NCBI GenBank assembly: GCA_016801845.1
Contig: CM028927.1
Coordinates: forward strand, 15,066,501-15,130,500
Length of the DNA stretch: 64,000 nucleotides
Reading direction: 5' to 3'
DNA from: Polydactylus sextarius
Taxonomy: Eukaryota > Chordata > Actinopteri > Polynemidae
Below, piece by piece: positions 1 to 9,329 of this stretch; the first letter of the stretch is position 1, and each line of letters starts with the position of its first letter. The position numbers and the translations under genes are program-made. The notes under the pieces were generated by a model. The model did not search any database. It was given only the letters and a program-made list of their open reading frames with translations, and was not told where the DNA came from.

Positions 1-59
1 GTTCCCGTAGCGCAGGCAAATCCCTAAATGCACTTTCAAATGCCTGACTGCTGATGTTT

Positions 60-83
60 AAAAAAAAAAAAAAAAAAAAAAAA
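60..83. repeat. poly-A tract (A24)
   Basis: This is an uninterrupted run of 24 A. It could be an old retrotransposon tail or simple replication slippage. No target-site duplication or recognisable element body is visible beside it in the 60 bases that the window shows on its left. Confidence 0.9.
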
Positions 84-157
84 TGCTACAAAACATTTTT
101 ATCTCACACCTCACGAACACAGTATGAAACTTTATCAGATAACTTTGTCAGATAAAT

Positions 158-276
158 TAAAGGAATAGTTTTGGACATTTAGAGGTCAGGTTAGCAGAAA
201 TATAATGAACAAGTCAGTTCAAAATCCACTTAACTTGAAAAAACTTGTTAGTTTAATCTACACAAAAACACAAGAA
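158..276 (+). repeat. Possible remnant of a percomorph dispersed repeat
   Basis: Two short pieces, 'aaaggaatagttttggaca' at about 158 and 'gtttaatctacacaaaaac' at about 251, resemble the start and an internal part of a dispersed repeat common in percomorph fish, whose usual copies have 'aaaggaatagt' and 'gtttaatctgtacaaaaacc'. Most of the middle would be deleted. The recognition is from memory of the family and was not searched. The class of the element is not certain. Confidence 0.35.
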
Positions 277-1022
277 TAAAGATATCCCAGATAGCAAAAT
301 CATTACAGGCAAACTTTTAGAAGGATGTACTGCTCCTAGATGGGTTAGAAACAAAAGGAAGCCAAAACTCACCCAAAACCAATTATGGAACTCCAAAACA
401 TAGACACAGCTGCCCCAAAAACAGTCCAAAAGTCCAGACAAAAGCCTTTACCTTGCTTACCCCTTTACTTTTTGTGGTAAACCATAACTAAGACATAGTC
501 AGACCAAAGGTCTTCATGCTGCTTCCTCTGTGACCAAATTAATCCAAAAAAGCCAAATGTGTGCCAGACTACAGCCAGAATCTTTGCTATCTGTTAATGA
601 AATAAGTATTATAGTCTTCTCCTGAAATGTCCAACTATTACTTTAAGAAAACAGTTTAAGTGGCTAAAGAGTAAAACAAAATTTGCAACAGCTTATCTTT
701 TTTTTAAGTTGTCAGACTTAATTATTTGCTATGTTTCCCTCTTGAGATAATTTTGTCTAATGGATAATTGCTGTGGGAAGCGCAAAATGGAGGAAGATTT
801 GATAACAGCAGTTTAGAGCTGCCCACTCACACAGCTGAGACTGAAAGTCAACTAGAAAACTAAACTGATGCTGAGAGGTAGAACACTTGAAGGGTTTTTA
901 TTGATTATTTTCTGTTTATTTTGTTTTATTTTGAAATTTTGCTGTTTAATTAGGTTTTGCAATTTAGCTCTGCAGTAAAAGTGATGTAATGGTATAAGAA
1001 GGATAATGCCAAAACTAGGAAA

Positions 1023-1024
<2 letters not shown>
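277..1024. other. Unique AT-rich non-coding DNA
   Basis: No exon-like frame, known repeat or RNA gene is visible. The 62-residue minus-strand frame at 253-441 is rich in F, L and W and resembles no family I know. The segment is free of microsatellites until the AC tract that ends it. Confidence 0.6.

Positions 1025-1082
<58 letters not shown>
1025..1082. repeat. Microsatellite (AC)24(AT)5
   Basis: A perfect AC run joins a short AT run. It creates false frames of alternating His/Thr on the plus strand and Val/Cys on the minus strand, which should not be read as genes. Confidence 0.97.
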
Positions 1083-1421
1083 CACTTTCTATTCAAGTGC
1101 ACTGCAAAGATGTAATCACAGACTCTTGCACAGCCTGCGATTGGTCAGAATAAAGCAACTCATCAGCCATGTTGCGCACAGTGTGAACACATGGTCAATG
1201 AGCAGCTTGAAGTGTTGAAGGGTTAAGGTTTGTCCTAGTGTAGTCAAGTCACGGAAGTGTCATCAGAAAAACAAACAAACAAATAAACAACAACAACAAT
1301 AAGCGCCAAAAAAGACATGTAGAACGAAGGAAAGCAGGGTAACAGTGTGTCTGTCAGCTTTGATAGGTGTCAAAAAATCAACTGTGAGGCATTTCCTCCC
1401 TCTACAGCTATTGATTGACCT

Positions 1422-1685
1422 CGGGGAGAAAAGAGAGAGGGGAAAGAAAGGAGCAAAAGTACGAGAGGAGGGTGCAGGAGGAGATAAAAGAGGAAGGGTA
1501 AGACAGCGTATGTCTGAGGTGAAACGGGAAGGCAAGAGTATAAGGCAACATAAGGGGGTAGAAAAAAAAAAAAGTCAAACTGAAAGAGGATCTGACGAGG
1601 AGGGCCAGGGAGGAGAGATGAAAGGACAGGCAGAGAGAGAACGAGTGGATTTGGCAGGAGGGTAGCTGAAAAAGAGGTGAAATGA
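1422..1685 (+). other. Purine-biased tract (GA-rich on + strand)
   Basis: About 260 bases are dominated by A and G on the plus strand, with repeated 'gagagag', 'ggagg' and an A12 run near 1561. Just before it, at 1267-1300, is a small ACAA/CAA simple repeat. Frames at 1345-1665 (+) and 1408-1740 (-) come from this bias: Lys/Glu/Arg/Gly on one strand and Ser/Leu/Phe/Pro on the other. The tract flips to pyrimidine bias at about 1730. Confidence 0.7.
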
Positions 1686-1729
1686 AGTTCACCGGGGAAG
1701 GAAGAGCCTCTTTCATATTTTCTGTAATT

Positions 1730-1926
1730 ATCTGTATCACTTTCCTCTTTTCTCCCCAGTATACAGGACCGTTTCTCTCAGTCTCAACCTCTCAGACTCC
1801 CACAAGCTTCTATTCCACTTTTCCCCCAATTTTTCTTTTTTTTCCTTCTGTTTTTTGCCTTTCATCTTCCTGCTGTCTGTCTCATACACACACACGCACA
1901 TGCACACACACACGCACACACACACG
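1730..1926 (+). other. Pyrimidine-biased tract ending in interrupted (CA)n
   Basis: The plus strand is C/T-rich from about 1730, then holds an interrupted CA microsatellite from about 1885 to 1926 with CG and TG interruptions. Together with the purine-rich block before it, this makes a strand-asymmetry switch. Confidence 0.7.
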
Positions 1927-3008
1927 CTTCTGAATGTGTCCTAATCTCCAGAACATGTTGGAGCATTAGATGAGCTCACAAAGTCAATGTCAGGCAAAAT
2001 AAACAAAATCTTGTTCATCAAACATGGCATATTATTAACACTCTGCTCTTTCAATACGTCCTCTGTCTCTGTCTTTCTGTCAGACGCACTCGCACACAAA
2101 TTCACAAACCTCTGTTGTTCTTTTTTCTTTTCTTTTTTTTCTCTGTCAATTTCCTCACTCTCAGGCTTTGCCTTAGAGCTACAACCCTCCTAACAAAACT
2201 ATTGTCTCTTGTTTTGTTCATCTGTTTGAGTGTTGTTCTTGTTCTTGTTTGTGCGTGTTTGTGTTTGTTTTTTTGTTTTTTTTTAGGTTTTACAAACAAG
2301 TGAAAAAAGTTTCGTATTTGTGCGTGAATATAAATGTTGTAAGCGAGACAGACGGAGACGGACGGACAATAACACTGTCAGAAGAGGGACGAAAAAAAGA
2401 AAGACGAGCAGTGGGTGAGAAAGAGATGGAGCAGAGGTATAAACGGCAGTAGTAACTGAGGAGGGGAAATTAAAAAGGCAGAGGAGAGCTATCAGAGAAC
2501 CTTTTAATTAGCCATCCCGTTTATCACCGTCGGCAAAGCAAGCCAAGCTACCGTCTGTTATGTCGTGTCGGTGAGAAATAAAAAGTCAAGGGAGGAAAAA
2601 GCACTTTTCTCTGAGGCAAAGGGCCTGAAGGAGAGACAGGAGATGAAAGATGAGACACAAAGTTAAGACAGAGAGATTTGAAGATTAAAGTAGGGCTGTG
2701 ACAGTAAATATATCGCTGTGCAAAAACATGACACCAACAGTACGTTAAGAATTTGTTGTAATTCACGTCCTGGCTTGTACTGAATTTAGTCTATCATAAT
2801 GCTGGAAGAGAGTTAATTATACATGATAAATAAACAGTATTCTTTGCTTCATTATTATCTTTAACCTCTAGTTTGCCCTTGTATTTTTCCCTTAATTAGA
2901 TTGAAAGCTGTTAAAATCATTTTTATTCCACTCTGTGTGTATCATGTCCTTACAGCTCTTAATTGAAACTACATGATGTTTCCAGTGAGTGAAAGATGAT
3001 GTTTTGAT
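1927..3008. other. Non-coding DNA with simple-sequence patches
   Basis: There are T-rich stretches at 2117-2145 and 2240-2285 and a purine-rich patch at 2380-2480. A complex short segment near 2495-2530, with 'ttttaattagcc' and 'tttatcaccg', could be part of a regulatory element. No coding exon is supported. Confidence 0.55.
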
Positions 3009-3330
3009 TAGGGATGGACTGATACATTGATTAAATATCAGTATAGACCAATATTTCCCTTGTTGACACAGATAGAAGTGGCTGCACATAGGATGGTGAA
3101 AAGAGCCGTTTGCATGTGAGAGAAAAGTGTTGGAGTATGACACCGACTCAGAAACAAGATTATTATTAAATATTGTTTTCATGAATTTGTATAACAGAGT
3201 ATAATGCTCATTTTCAGATAGTGTCATTATAGACTGAATTACTTTAAAATAATTCAGTTACTTTGTTTCTCTTTTGAACAAGCAAGAACAAAACATAGGA
3301 ACATCATACTGATATCAGCACATACTAATT
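3009..3330. repeat. Possible decayed DNA-transposon-like repeat
   Basis: The segment opens with 'tagggatggactgatacat' and later has 'catactgatatcagcacat', which recalls the ends of hAT-like dispersed repeats in fish genomes that carry an 'agggatgg(a/g)c(t/c)gat' motif. No transposase frame and no clear terminal inverted repeats are visible, so this is a weak call. Confidence 0.25.
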
Positions 3331-3539
3331 ACTTAGTTTTTATGGCTGTGTCGTGAAACAGCTGATGCAATATCCAAACTTATATTACTCTACATGTACG
3401 TTAACGTAACTGTGCTCAGGTGTGAGTGGCTCTGAGTCATTAGAGAGAGTTAAAACAGTTTGATGTTCTGTTGATGGTTCATCTCTCAACTGCAAAATGC
3501 GATATTGCATCACTTTTTTGTAACCTGGGAAAACATTTA

Positions 3540-3690
3540 CATACACGTCTCTGCCTCCGTGCTGCTTCCGTGTTAACATGCCACACCAACCACTGCGTGC
3601 TGCAGAGTGAGGCACTTTCACCGGCAATGGCGCTGCTGCCGCCGCTGCCTCACGCTCAAGTGGGCTCTAAACTCACACGCTGTTTGAGAC
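3540..3690. other. Small CpG-rich patch
   Basis: About ten CpG dinucleotides fall within 150 bases, including a 'gccgccgctg' stretch, in a window that is otherwise CpG-poor and AT-rich. Open frames cross it on both strands (plus 3471-3737, minus 3385-3627), but neither protein resembles a known family. It could be a degraded transposon 5' region, an unrecognised exon or a chance cluster. Confidence 0.45.
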
Positions 3691-3830
3691 ATGCACATTA
3701 TTTTTGGAAACTGGAGCAGAGATGGAAACCTCTGTGACCCTGCAGATTGAAATGACTGTATGTTGTATAAGTTTGTTTTTGTCAAAGAAACCCGATTTAA
3801 AGAAAGGTTAAGATTCATTAAATGTATTCA

Positions 3831-4316
3831 TTCACTGCTGTGTATACAATAGGAAAAGCTAAATCTTTAGCCATTTTTTACAAATTTTGCTCATATAATC
3901 AAAGCAGCAGATAGATATAAGTATAAGTAGTCACTGAGGAAAACAAGTTTTATAATTGGTCAGCATCCTTCTGAGTATAGTTTGGATCCTAGCTTCAAGT
4001 TGCTTTAACCTTAACGCCTAATGTATTATTGTAAATTTGCACACTCATTGTCCTTTACTCTCGAGACCCTGAGTTATACAGTTCGTAGCGTATCCTGCTA
4101 AATACACATGAGCAAACAGCCATCAGCTCACATACATGTTCATGTTTGTATCTGTGTGTTAGTATATAGGATGATGACAATGCATGCATGTATGATATAT
4201 GTGTCTTTGTGTTTTTATGGCCATTCATGCATGTAGTGAAACTACATCTGGGATGTTGGGACTCAATAATATACCCTGTGGTGCCAGAACATCCATTCTA
4301 ACTGTCCCCTTTATAC
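3831..4316. other. Unique AT-rich DNA, nothing recognised
   Basis: No exon, repeat family or RNA gene is seen. A 'tgcatgcatgtatgatatatgtg' type alternating patch near 4181-4203 is the only simple-sequence feature. Confidence 0.6.
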
Positions 4317-4480
4317 CAGCTAGATCTAATTGAATCTAATTGGGACAATTAAAGTGAAATTGGACCAGAAGAATTTATTGAACCAGTTATCTGTAGTAAT
4401 TAGGCAGTAATTGGCCTATTGTTATCTTTACAAGTCTCTGAAGGGCTGACAAAGACCCAGTACACCGACCTATAAGTGAG
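4317..4480. promoter_or_regulatory. Candidate conserved regulatory block rich in TAATT sites
   Basis: The segment is complex and non-repetitive. It has a tandem duplication of 'atctaattg' at 4324-4342 (10-bp period), then 'caattaaag', 'gaaattgg', 'agtaattagg' and 'cagtaattgg'. TAATT/AATTA is the core bound by many homeodomain proteins, and clusters of it are typical of vertebrate developmental enhancers. Conservation was not tested. Confidence 0.35.
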
Positions 4481-5046
4481 ACTTGCACATGGTGTGTAAA
4501 GACACAGCATCTTCCTGATGGTGTGTGTGTCCTCCTCTCCACGTACACATATTCAACTATGTTTATACCTGAATGTGCTTAGAGAACAGAGTCTGCATGT
4601 TTACACTTTATTTGGGCGACTGCAGCTGTACTCATTGATGTCCAAAGTGCTGAAAGTCATCTTTGTGCCGCAAAATCAATGAGGTTCCACTTGCACAGCG
4701 AAGACATCTTTTTTTTCAATTATACTTTCCCCCTTCTTATTGGTCTTATAGAGATTAAACAATACTACTTGTGATATTGTGACAAGAATAGAAAGCAAAT
4801 ACAATAGAGTGAGAATGAAGGAGGAAATGAATAAAGAGAATGGAAACAAGATTGGACAAGTTAGATGAGGAAGAAGAGAGAAAAAGTGTCAGTGTTAAAT
4901 TAGGTGAGATAATGTCTGAACATTTGGTCAGTACAATAAACAAAATGTGGGTTATATTTGTGATTAAAGTTTATGAAGGTGCCACTGATGTCATGGATTA
5001 TTGGACATTTATTATAGTCTAATACATAGAAGATGTTATTTGATGG

Positions 5047-5062
5047 TTTTTTTTTTTTTTTT
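5047..5062. repeat. poly-T tract
   Basis: This run of 16 T lies about 40 bases upstream of the SINE remnant. It does not sit where the tail of a plus-strand SINE would be, so it is probably unrelated. Confidence 0.85.
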
Positions 5063-5104
5063 AAGCAAAAAACAAAAGCCTAGATCCCTTGGAGCAAATT
5101 TCTT

Positions 5105-5290
5105 GACGCATCTTTGGCTGAGAGCAGGTGATTTACTAACCAGAAGGTCAGTGGTTTGTTGGTTGGTGGTTGGTGGTTTAAATACTGAATCACTGTTGAG
5201 ATGTTCTCTGTGTACAGAAGAGCTGTATGAATATTTGTGTGAATGGATGAAAGTAATTCAGAGTAAAGCACTCTGAGTGGTCACGGAAAC
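5105..5290 (+). mobile_element. Degraded tRNA-derived SINE (teleost type)
   Basis: The order of motifs matches a tRNA-derived SINE that is abundant in percomorph fish. The A-box-like part 'tttggctgagagcaggtg' lies at about 5113-5130. The segment 'actaaccagaaggtcagtgg' follows at 5135-5154, leading into a decayed B box ('ggtcagtggtttg'). Downstream come 'gtatgaatatttgtgtgaat' at about 5225 and 'gtaaagcactctgagtggtc' at about 5262-5282, which are the usual tRNA-unrelated body and tail. Intact copies carry a proper 'ggttcgatcc' B box, which is lost here, so pol III transcription is unlikely. The family match is from memory and was not searched. Confidence 0.72.
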
Positions 5291-6390
5291 CAGAGATGCA
5301 CTGAAGTCAGTAAATGCATCATTTATATAATAGTCTCTTTAGGTTTACCAGTAGAAGATGTTCCTTTTAAAGTCCTTAAATACAGTTTGAAAACCTCAAT
5401 ACTTAACATTGTTTATTTGTTTAATGTGGTACATGGAGGATGATTGGGTGGTACTTTAGTGATTTATTGTGTATTTGTGTCTTATTGATTGATGGTAAAT
5501 TATGCAAAATAATATATTAAAGGAAAACATACTTTTATTTTAATAATAAAAGTGCTGTTTATACTCAGCTACCAGATATCAGTAAAAACACACATCCAGC
5601 AAAGATAAACAACAACAGAGCACAGCAGCATCTCTTTTTTACTCCCTCCAGTTTGACCATTTGATACGACGACAAACACATTGATATGCGATGTGTTCAC
5701 ACAGTGTGTCTTAAGAGCTGGTTCTGGGAAACCATAAATTGTCTATGGGGCAGACTTTCTTAAGTCTCTCACCTGATGGTGAACCTTCACTTTAACCATG
5801 TCCTTTTGTCGGTATTATCTCAGGGAGAGCTGCCTTTATTCTTTTGTTTTTCCAGTCATGGTGGAGAATCTTAAGTAACATGTATTTGCTCAGGGGGACA
5901 AAAATGACCTAACTCTAACCACAAACCCACAAACTTAAGGCTAAACCCATAATCTAGACCATAAGAACCATCACATACTTTAAAGCTATAATAAAACCAC
6001 TAAAGACTGAAACCCGATATAGTTTTGTTCAGTTTAAATAGTTTTTTTTTTTTTGGATATAGAGTTGTCATTACCTTCACTTAATGACTTTTCTGTTAAT
6101 TACAGCTGAGTAATGTTGATGAAGAATATGCATAACCCACAGGCTCTGAGAGGGATCAAGTTTAGGAAAAAATAAAGGTGCCACATTAGTATTCTGTCTC
6201 ATTCTGTAGAAATTCAAATCAAATGCAAAACATTCCATTAAAATACCTAATGAACTGAAAACAATGGCGAATGTGTTTCTGGGGAAATGCATTACCTCCA
6301 CTCTGATCCTGAAATAGTGCAGAATAGAGCACAGGGAGGGACGCTCCTACAAAGTGTAGAAGACAATGTGATGACAGCAATGTTTCTTTA
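5291..6390. other. Unique AT-rich DNA between SINE and mariner
   Basis: No exon is supported. A C/A-rich stretch at 5908-5965 has loosely repeated 'ctaacc', 'aaaccc' and 'ctaaaccc' words that resemble degenerate telomere-like sequence common in fish introns, but it is not an array. A T-run lies at 6043-6054. Confidence 0.55.
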
Positions 6391-6397
6391 TGGTGAT

Positions 6398-6422
6398 AAA
6401 AAGTTCTAAGCCTCACCCAGAA
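6398..6422 (+). repeat. Left terminal inverted repeat of the mariner
   Basis: These 25 bases begin 'aaaaagttctaagcctcacc' and are the exact reverse complement of 7576-7600. In mariners the terminal repeat is the transposase binding site. Confidence 0.93.
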
Positions 6423-6566
6423 AAAACAGTCATAGCTGAACAATTTTTGTTTTGACAACACACTACCACTTCTTATAAAGCTAGAAAAAACAAATTCAGA
6501 TTTCTGTCTTAATTTCTATGCAAGTGAGGCACATGCAAAGCTGAGAGGTGTGTGAAAAATTCATAA

Positions 6567-7602
6567 ATGGACAAAACAGAGGCCTGAGCAGTCATAAAAT
6601 ATCTGCAAAAAAAAGGTATGACACCCAAAGAAATTCATGAGGACATGGTACAGACACTTTCCCCGTTCTATTCAACAGTGAAGAAGTGGGCTGCAGAATT
6701 CAAGTGGGACAGGAAAGATGACCCTTGGTCAGGTCGTCCAGAAACCTCAACCACTGATGAAAAAGTTGATGCCATTCACCACATGGTTTTGGATGGCAGA
6801 CGTCTTACTGTCCAGCAGATAGCCAAGTCTATTGGCATCAGTTCTGGTTCAGTCCACACTGTTTTAACTGAAATCTTGGGGATGAGCAAACTGTCTGCAA
6901 GATGGGTTGCGAGAATGCTGACGCCAGAACAGAAGCTGAAGAGGGCTGACATTTCCAGAACACTTCTGACTCGTTTCCAGACTGAACCTGAGAATTTCGA
7001 CCGCAGATTAGTGACTCAAGATGAAAGTTGGGTTCACCACTTTGAACATCAACAGCAAACAATGGAAACACTGTGGTTCTCCCCTGCAAAGAAGTTCAAG
7101 CAGGCAGCAGTTGTTGGCAAGGTGTTGGCTTCTGTTTTTTGGGATTCTGAATGTGTAATTATGATAGACTACCTGGAAAAGGGAAAAAAAACTATCAATG
7201 GACATTATTATGCATCACAATTAAGACAAATGAACAAAGCAATCAAGTCCAAATGCAGAGGGAAGCTGAGGGCAGGTGTGCTTTTGCTTCAGGATAATGC
7301 ACCTGTTCACACTGCTCAGGTTTTATCCCCCTTACTCACTGGACTTGGCTCCATCTGACTTCTTCTTGTTTCCTAAACTCAAATCCCACCTGTGTGGACG
7401 CCATTTTGGAACCAATGATGAGATCATATGAGCTGTGGAGAATTTTTTGGAGGACCAGGATTCCACCTTCTTCAGTGATGGGATTGCAGTGCTTGAGCAT
7501 CAATGGACCAAGTGCATTGATGTCAAGGGGTCTATATTGAAAAAGAGTAACAAACTGTCTTTTTTCTCCAACTCCTTCTGGGTGAGGCTTAGAACTTTTT
7601 GA
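6567..7602 (+). pseudogene. Mariner transposase pseudogene (D,D34D family)
   Basis: This is the relic of a mariner transposase, the DDE/D enzyme that cuts and joins element ends. The longest open frame is 6618-7358 (246 codons), but the homologous frame starts upstream at ATG 6567 and is broken at once by TGA at 6585-6587, probably from CGA by CpG decay. Within the open frame, numbered from 6618: 'DDPWSGRP' at 34-41; a helix-turn-helix 'LTVQQIAKSIGIS' at 63-75; the linker 'WVARML' at 96-101, where mariners usually have WVPRML; first catalytic Asp at 135 in 'TQDESWVHHFE'; second at 226 in 'LLQDNAPVHT'. The frame then shifts, and the third Asp lies in 'YSLDLAPSDFFLFP' (codon at 7357-7359). The second and third Asp codons are 64 nt apart instead of the 105 expected for D34D, so a net loss of 41 nt explains the shift. 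A second in-frame stop, TGA, is at 7429-7431. The last frame runs into the right inverted repeat and stops at 7600-7602. At least three disabling lesions make it non-functional. Confidence 0.92.
7576..7600 (-). repeat. Right terminal inverted repeat of the mariner
   Basis: These 25 bases are the exact reverse complement of 6398-6422. They are followed by 'gaacgacctttg' and then the likely TA target at 7613-7614. Confidence 0.93.
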
Positions 7603-7612
7603 ACGACCTTTG

Positions 7613-8565
7613 TATGAGGCCAAGATGAAAGAGTATTGACAATGATGACACTATTGTTGTTAAAGAAAGTTTTAAAGGCAATACACACTTTAAAATTAAA
7701 GCTGAAATTAACCGTGATTACCTTGTATTTCTGCATCCGTCGTTGCTTTTTGTTCCTACAAACAATACGTCATGATGTGTACAACACGGTTTGAGAACAG
7801 ATTTTTTTTCTTCTCCTTCAACTATAAATGTCAGACCTCAAAATGAAAAACCTCAGGCTTGTTTCTTGCTCTATTCTTTTGTGCCAGCACTCAGAGATAC
7901 TAATGCTTCCCATGACAACAGCTGCATTAGATCAGAAAGCATTGTTACCCTGCTCTGTTCTGCTCTGAAAGGGCACAAGTTTTCTTGAATGGTAAAAAAA
8001 ACCCCCATAGCTCTGTTTCTGTTGTTGCAACACATCGATCTTGTGCTGTCAGCCTATATGGACTGCAATAAGTTCATATCCATTATCTCACTGCTTGAAG
8101 AACGGGAGAGACACATGGCAACTTAAGCAAAATGGAGGAAAAAAAAAGAAGATAATTACAACACTTCATCACAGCCTGATTCTGTTACAGCGAGTCAGTA
8201 GCAAGTAATGTATTCACCACGCCTGTGCCATTTTGGTGAAAACAGTAGTGGAACAGAGGATTGGGTATTGTTATTGATTTCCTGGATTGATTCGATTTGG
8301 ATTCAACAAGTTTTGATTCGATATAAATTTCAATCTCAATACCAGTTTGGATATGAAAGAGATTGTTACAAAATGGATGTTGATTAATGTTTACATTAGA
8401 AATTGGCCCCAAAGTCAGTCAAGTTAAAATAATTTACTTTTTTATTCAACATGAGCCACAGGAGTCAACAGTGCAATATAGTACATTGTGGCAGATAATT
8501 CATGTGTTGCACTGTAAACTCTAGTTTGCACATCTTAAATATGGCTTGTTCTTTCCTGTCCTCAT
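7613..8565. other. Non-coding DNA with a GATTC-rich patch
   Basis: From about 8255 to 8350 there are repeated 'ttgattcgat', 'ggattgattc' and 'ttgattcgat' words, a pattern seen in some old fish DNA-transposon remnants. It has too little structure here to name a family. The rest is unique AT-rich sequence with no supported exon. Confidence 0.45.
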
Positions 8566-8689
8566 ATTTCTATGATGCATGGGACCCGGGAGAGGCTATT
8601 GAGAGAAAAAAAAGTGCACATTATAGTAAAACATGCCCTTGATATTATTATTTTTTCTCTCCATAGCCTCTCCCGGGCTCCATAGAAAT
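8566..8689. repeat. Long inverted repeat (stem-loop)
   Basis: A 27-nt arm at 8585-8611, starting 'cccgggagaggctatt', matches the reverse complement of 8651-8677 at 26 of 27 positions. Similarity continues outward with small gaps to 'atttctatg' at 8566 and 'catagaaat' at 8681-8689. The loop is about 39 nt. It may be a foldback transposon remnant (MITE-like), a hairpin RNA source or a recombination-prone palindrome. No flanking target duplication was recognised. Confidence 0.85.
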
Positions 8690-9320
8690 CCTAAATGCTG
8701 CCTTTAGACCTGATGGGGCTTTGAGTGGAGCAGTTTTGGTTGTGTTTTCGTTCATCCGTCTCTCACATGGACAGATCTCATTTGGTGGTCACACAAGACC
8801 TGCAGAGGATATTGGAAATGGCAACATTAAAAGACTGACCAAAGAATCAATACTGTATCTTTCAAGTGAAAAAATAAACATTTTTTTAAAACTCAGACAT
8901 TGTGATACAAAAATTCCATCCAATCGAGGAATTATGTCAATTAAAGGGCTGTATGTACATGTATAGATAGCTATCTATGTGCATGATGTTGACATGATGT
9001 TTGGAGGTAAATTTTTGAAGCATTTTGTGACTGTCAGTCTTCATCTTGTTGGGTACAGGCTGTGAAGTGATTCCTCTCTGCACTGTAAAAACTGTCCCTT
9101 TGAACAATGAAGTTAATATTAACTGACCATCAACTCTTTAGAGCAGGTTTATTTGATCACATCTAATTTGTCATACCATCCGTTATATCTTTAAACTAGA
9201 GCCAGGGTGTCTTTTCCAAACTTGTTGTATCTACATGAGGCCAACTCTGTAGCACACAGTCACAGCTGGAGGACTGATGACGCCTGTGGTGACAGTGTGC
9301 ACCACAGAAAACTCCCCGCT
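8690..9320. other. Unique AT-rich DNA, nothing recognised
   Basis: The 81-residue plus frame at 8721-8966 has no recognisable family. No repeat is seen apart from the small palindromic 'tagatagctatcta' at about 8963-8976. Confidence 0.5.
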
Positions 9321-9329
9321 ACCGTTACG

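Larger units (their letters stand above)
6391..7612 (+). mobile_element. Inactive mariner (Tc1/mariner) transposon
   Basis: The element is about 1.22 kb, close to the usual 1.3 kb of mariners. Perfect 25-bp inner inverted repeats lie at 6398-6422 and 7576-7600. TA dinucleotides at 6389-6390 and 7613-7614 are the likely duplicated TA target. Between them is a single transposase pseudogene on the plus strand. The outermost bases are not symmetric: the right end has about 12 bases outside the perfect repeat before the TA, the left end about 7, so the left tip seems eroded by a small deletion. Mariners move by cut and paste using only this transposase acting on the terminal repeats. The broken reading frame shows the copy is non-autonomous. 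Confidence 0.93.

Noticed and set aside
3471..3737. Possible host exon over the CpG patch
   Set aside because: Protein unrecognised and both strands open; not enough to call a gene.
5105..5290. Possible functional tRNA gene
   Set aside because: The A box is only approximate, the B box is destroyed and no cloverleaf can be drawn; it is a SINE remnant.
5908..5965. Telomere-like 'ctaacc' words
   Set aside because: Only scattered degenerate copies, not a TTAGGG array.
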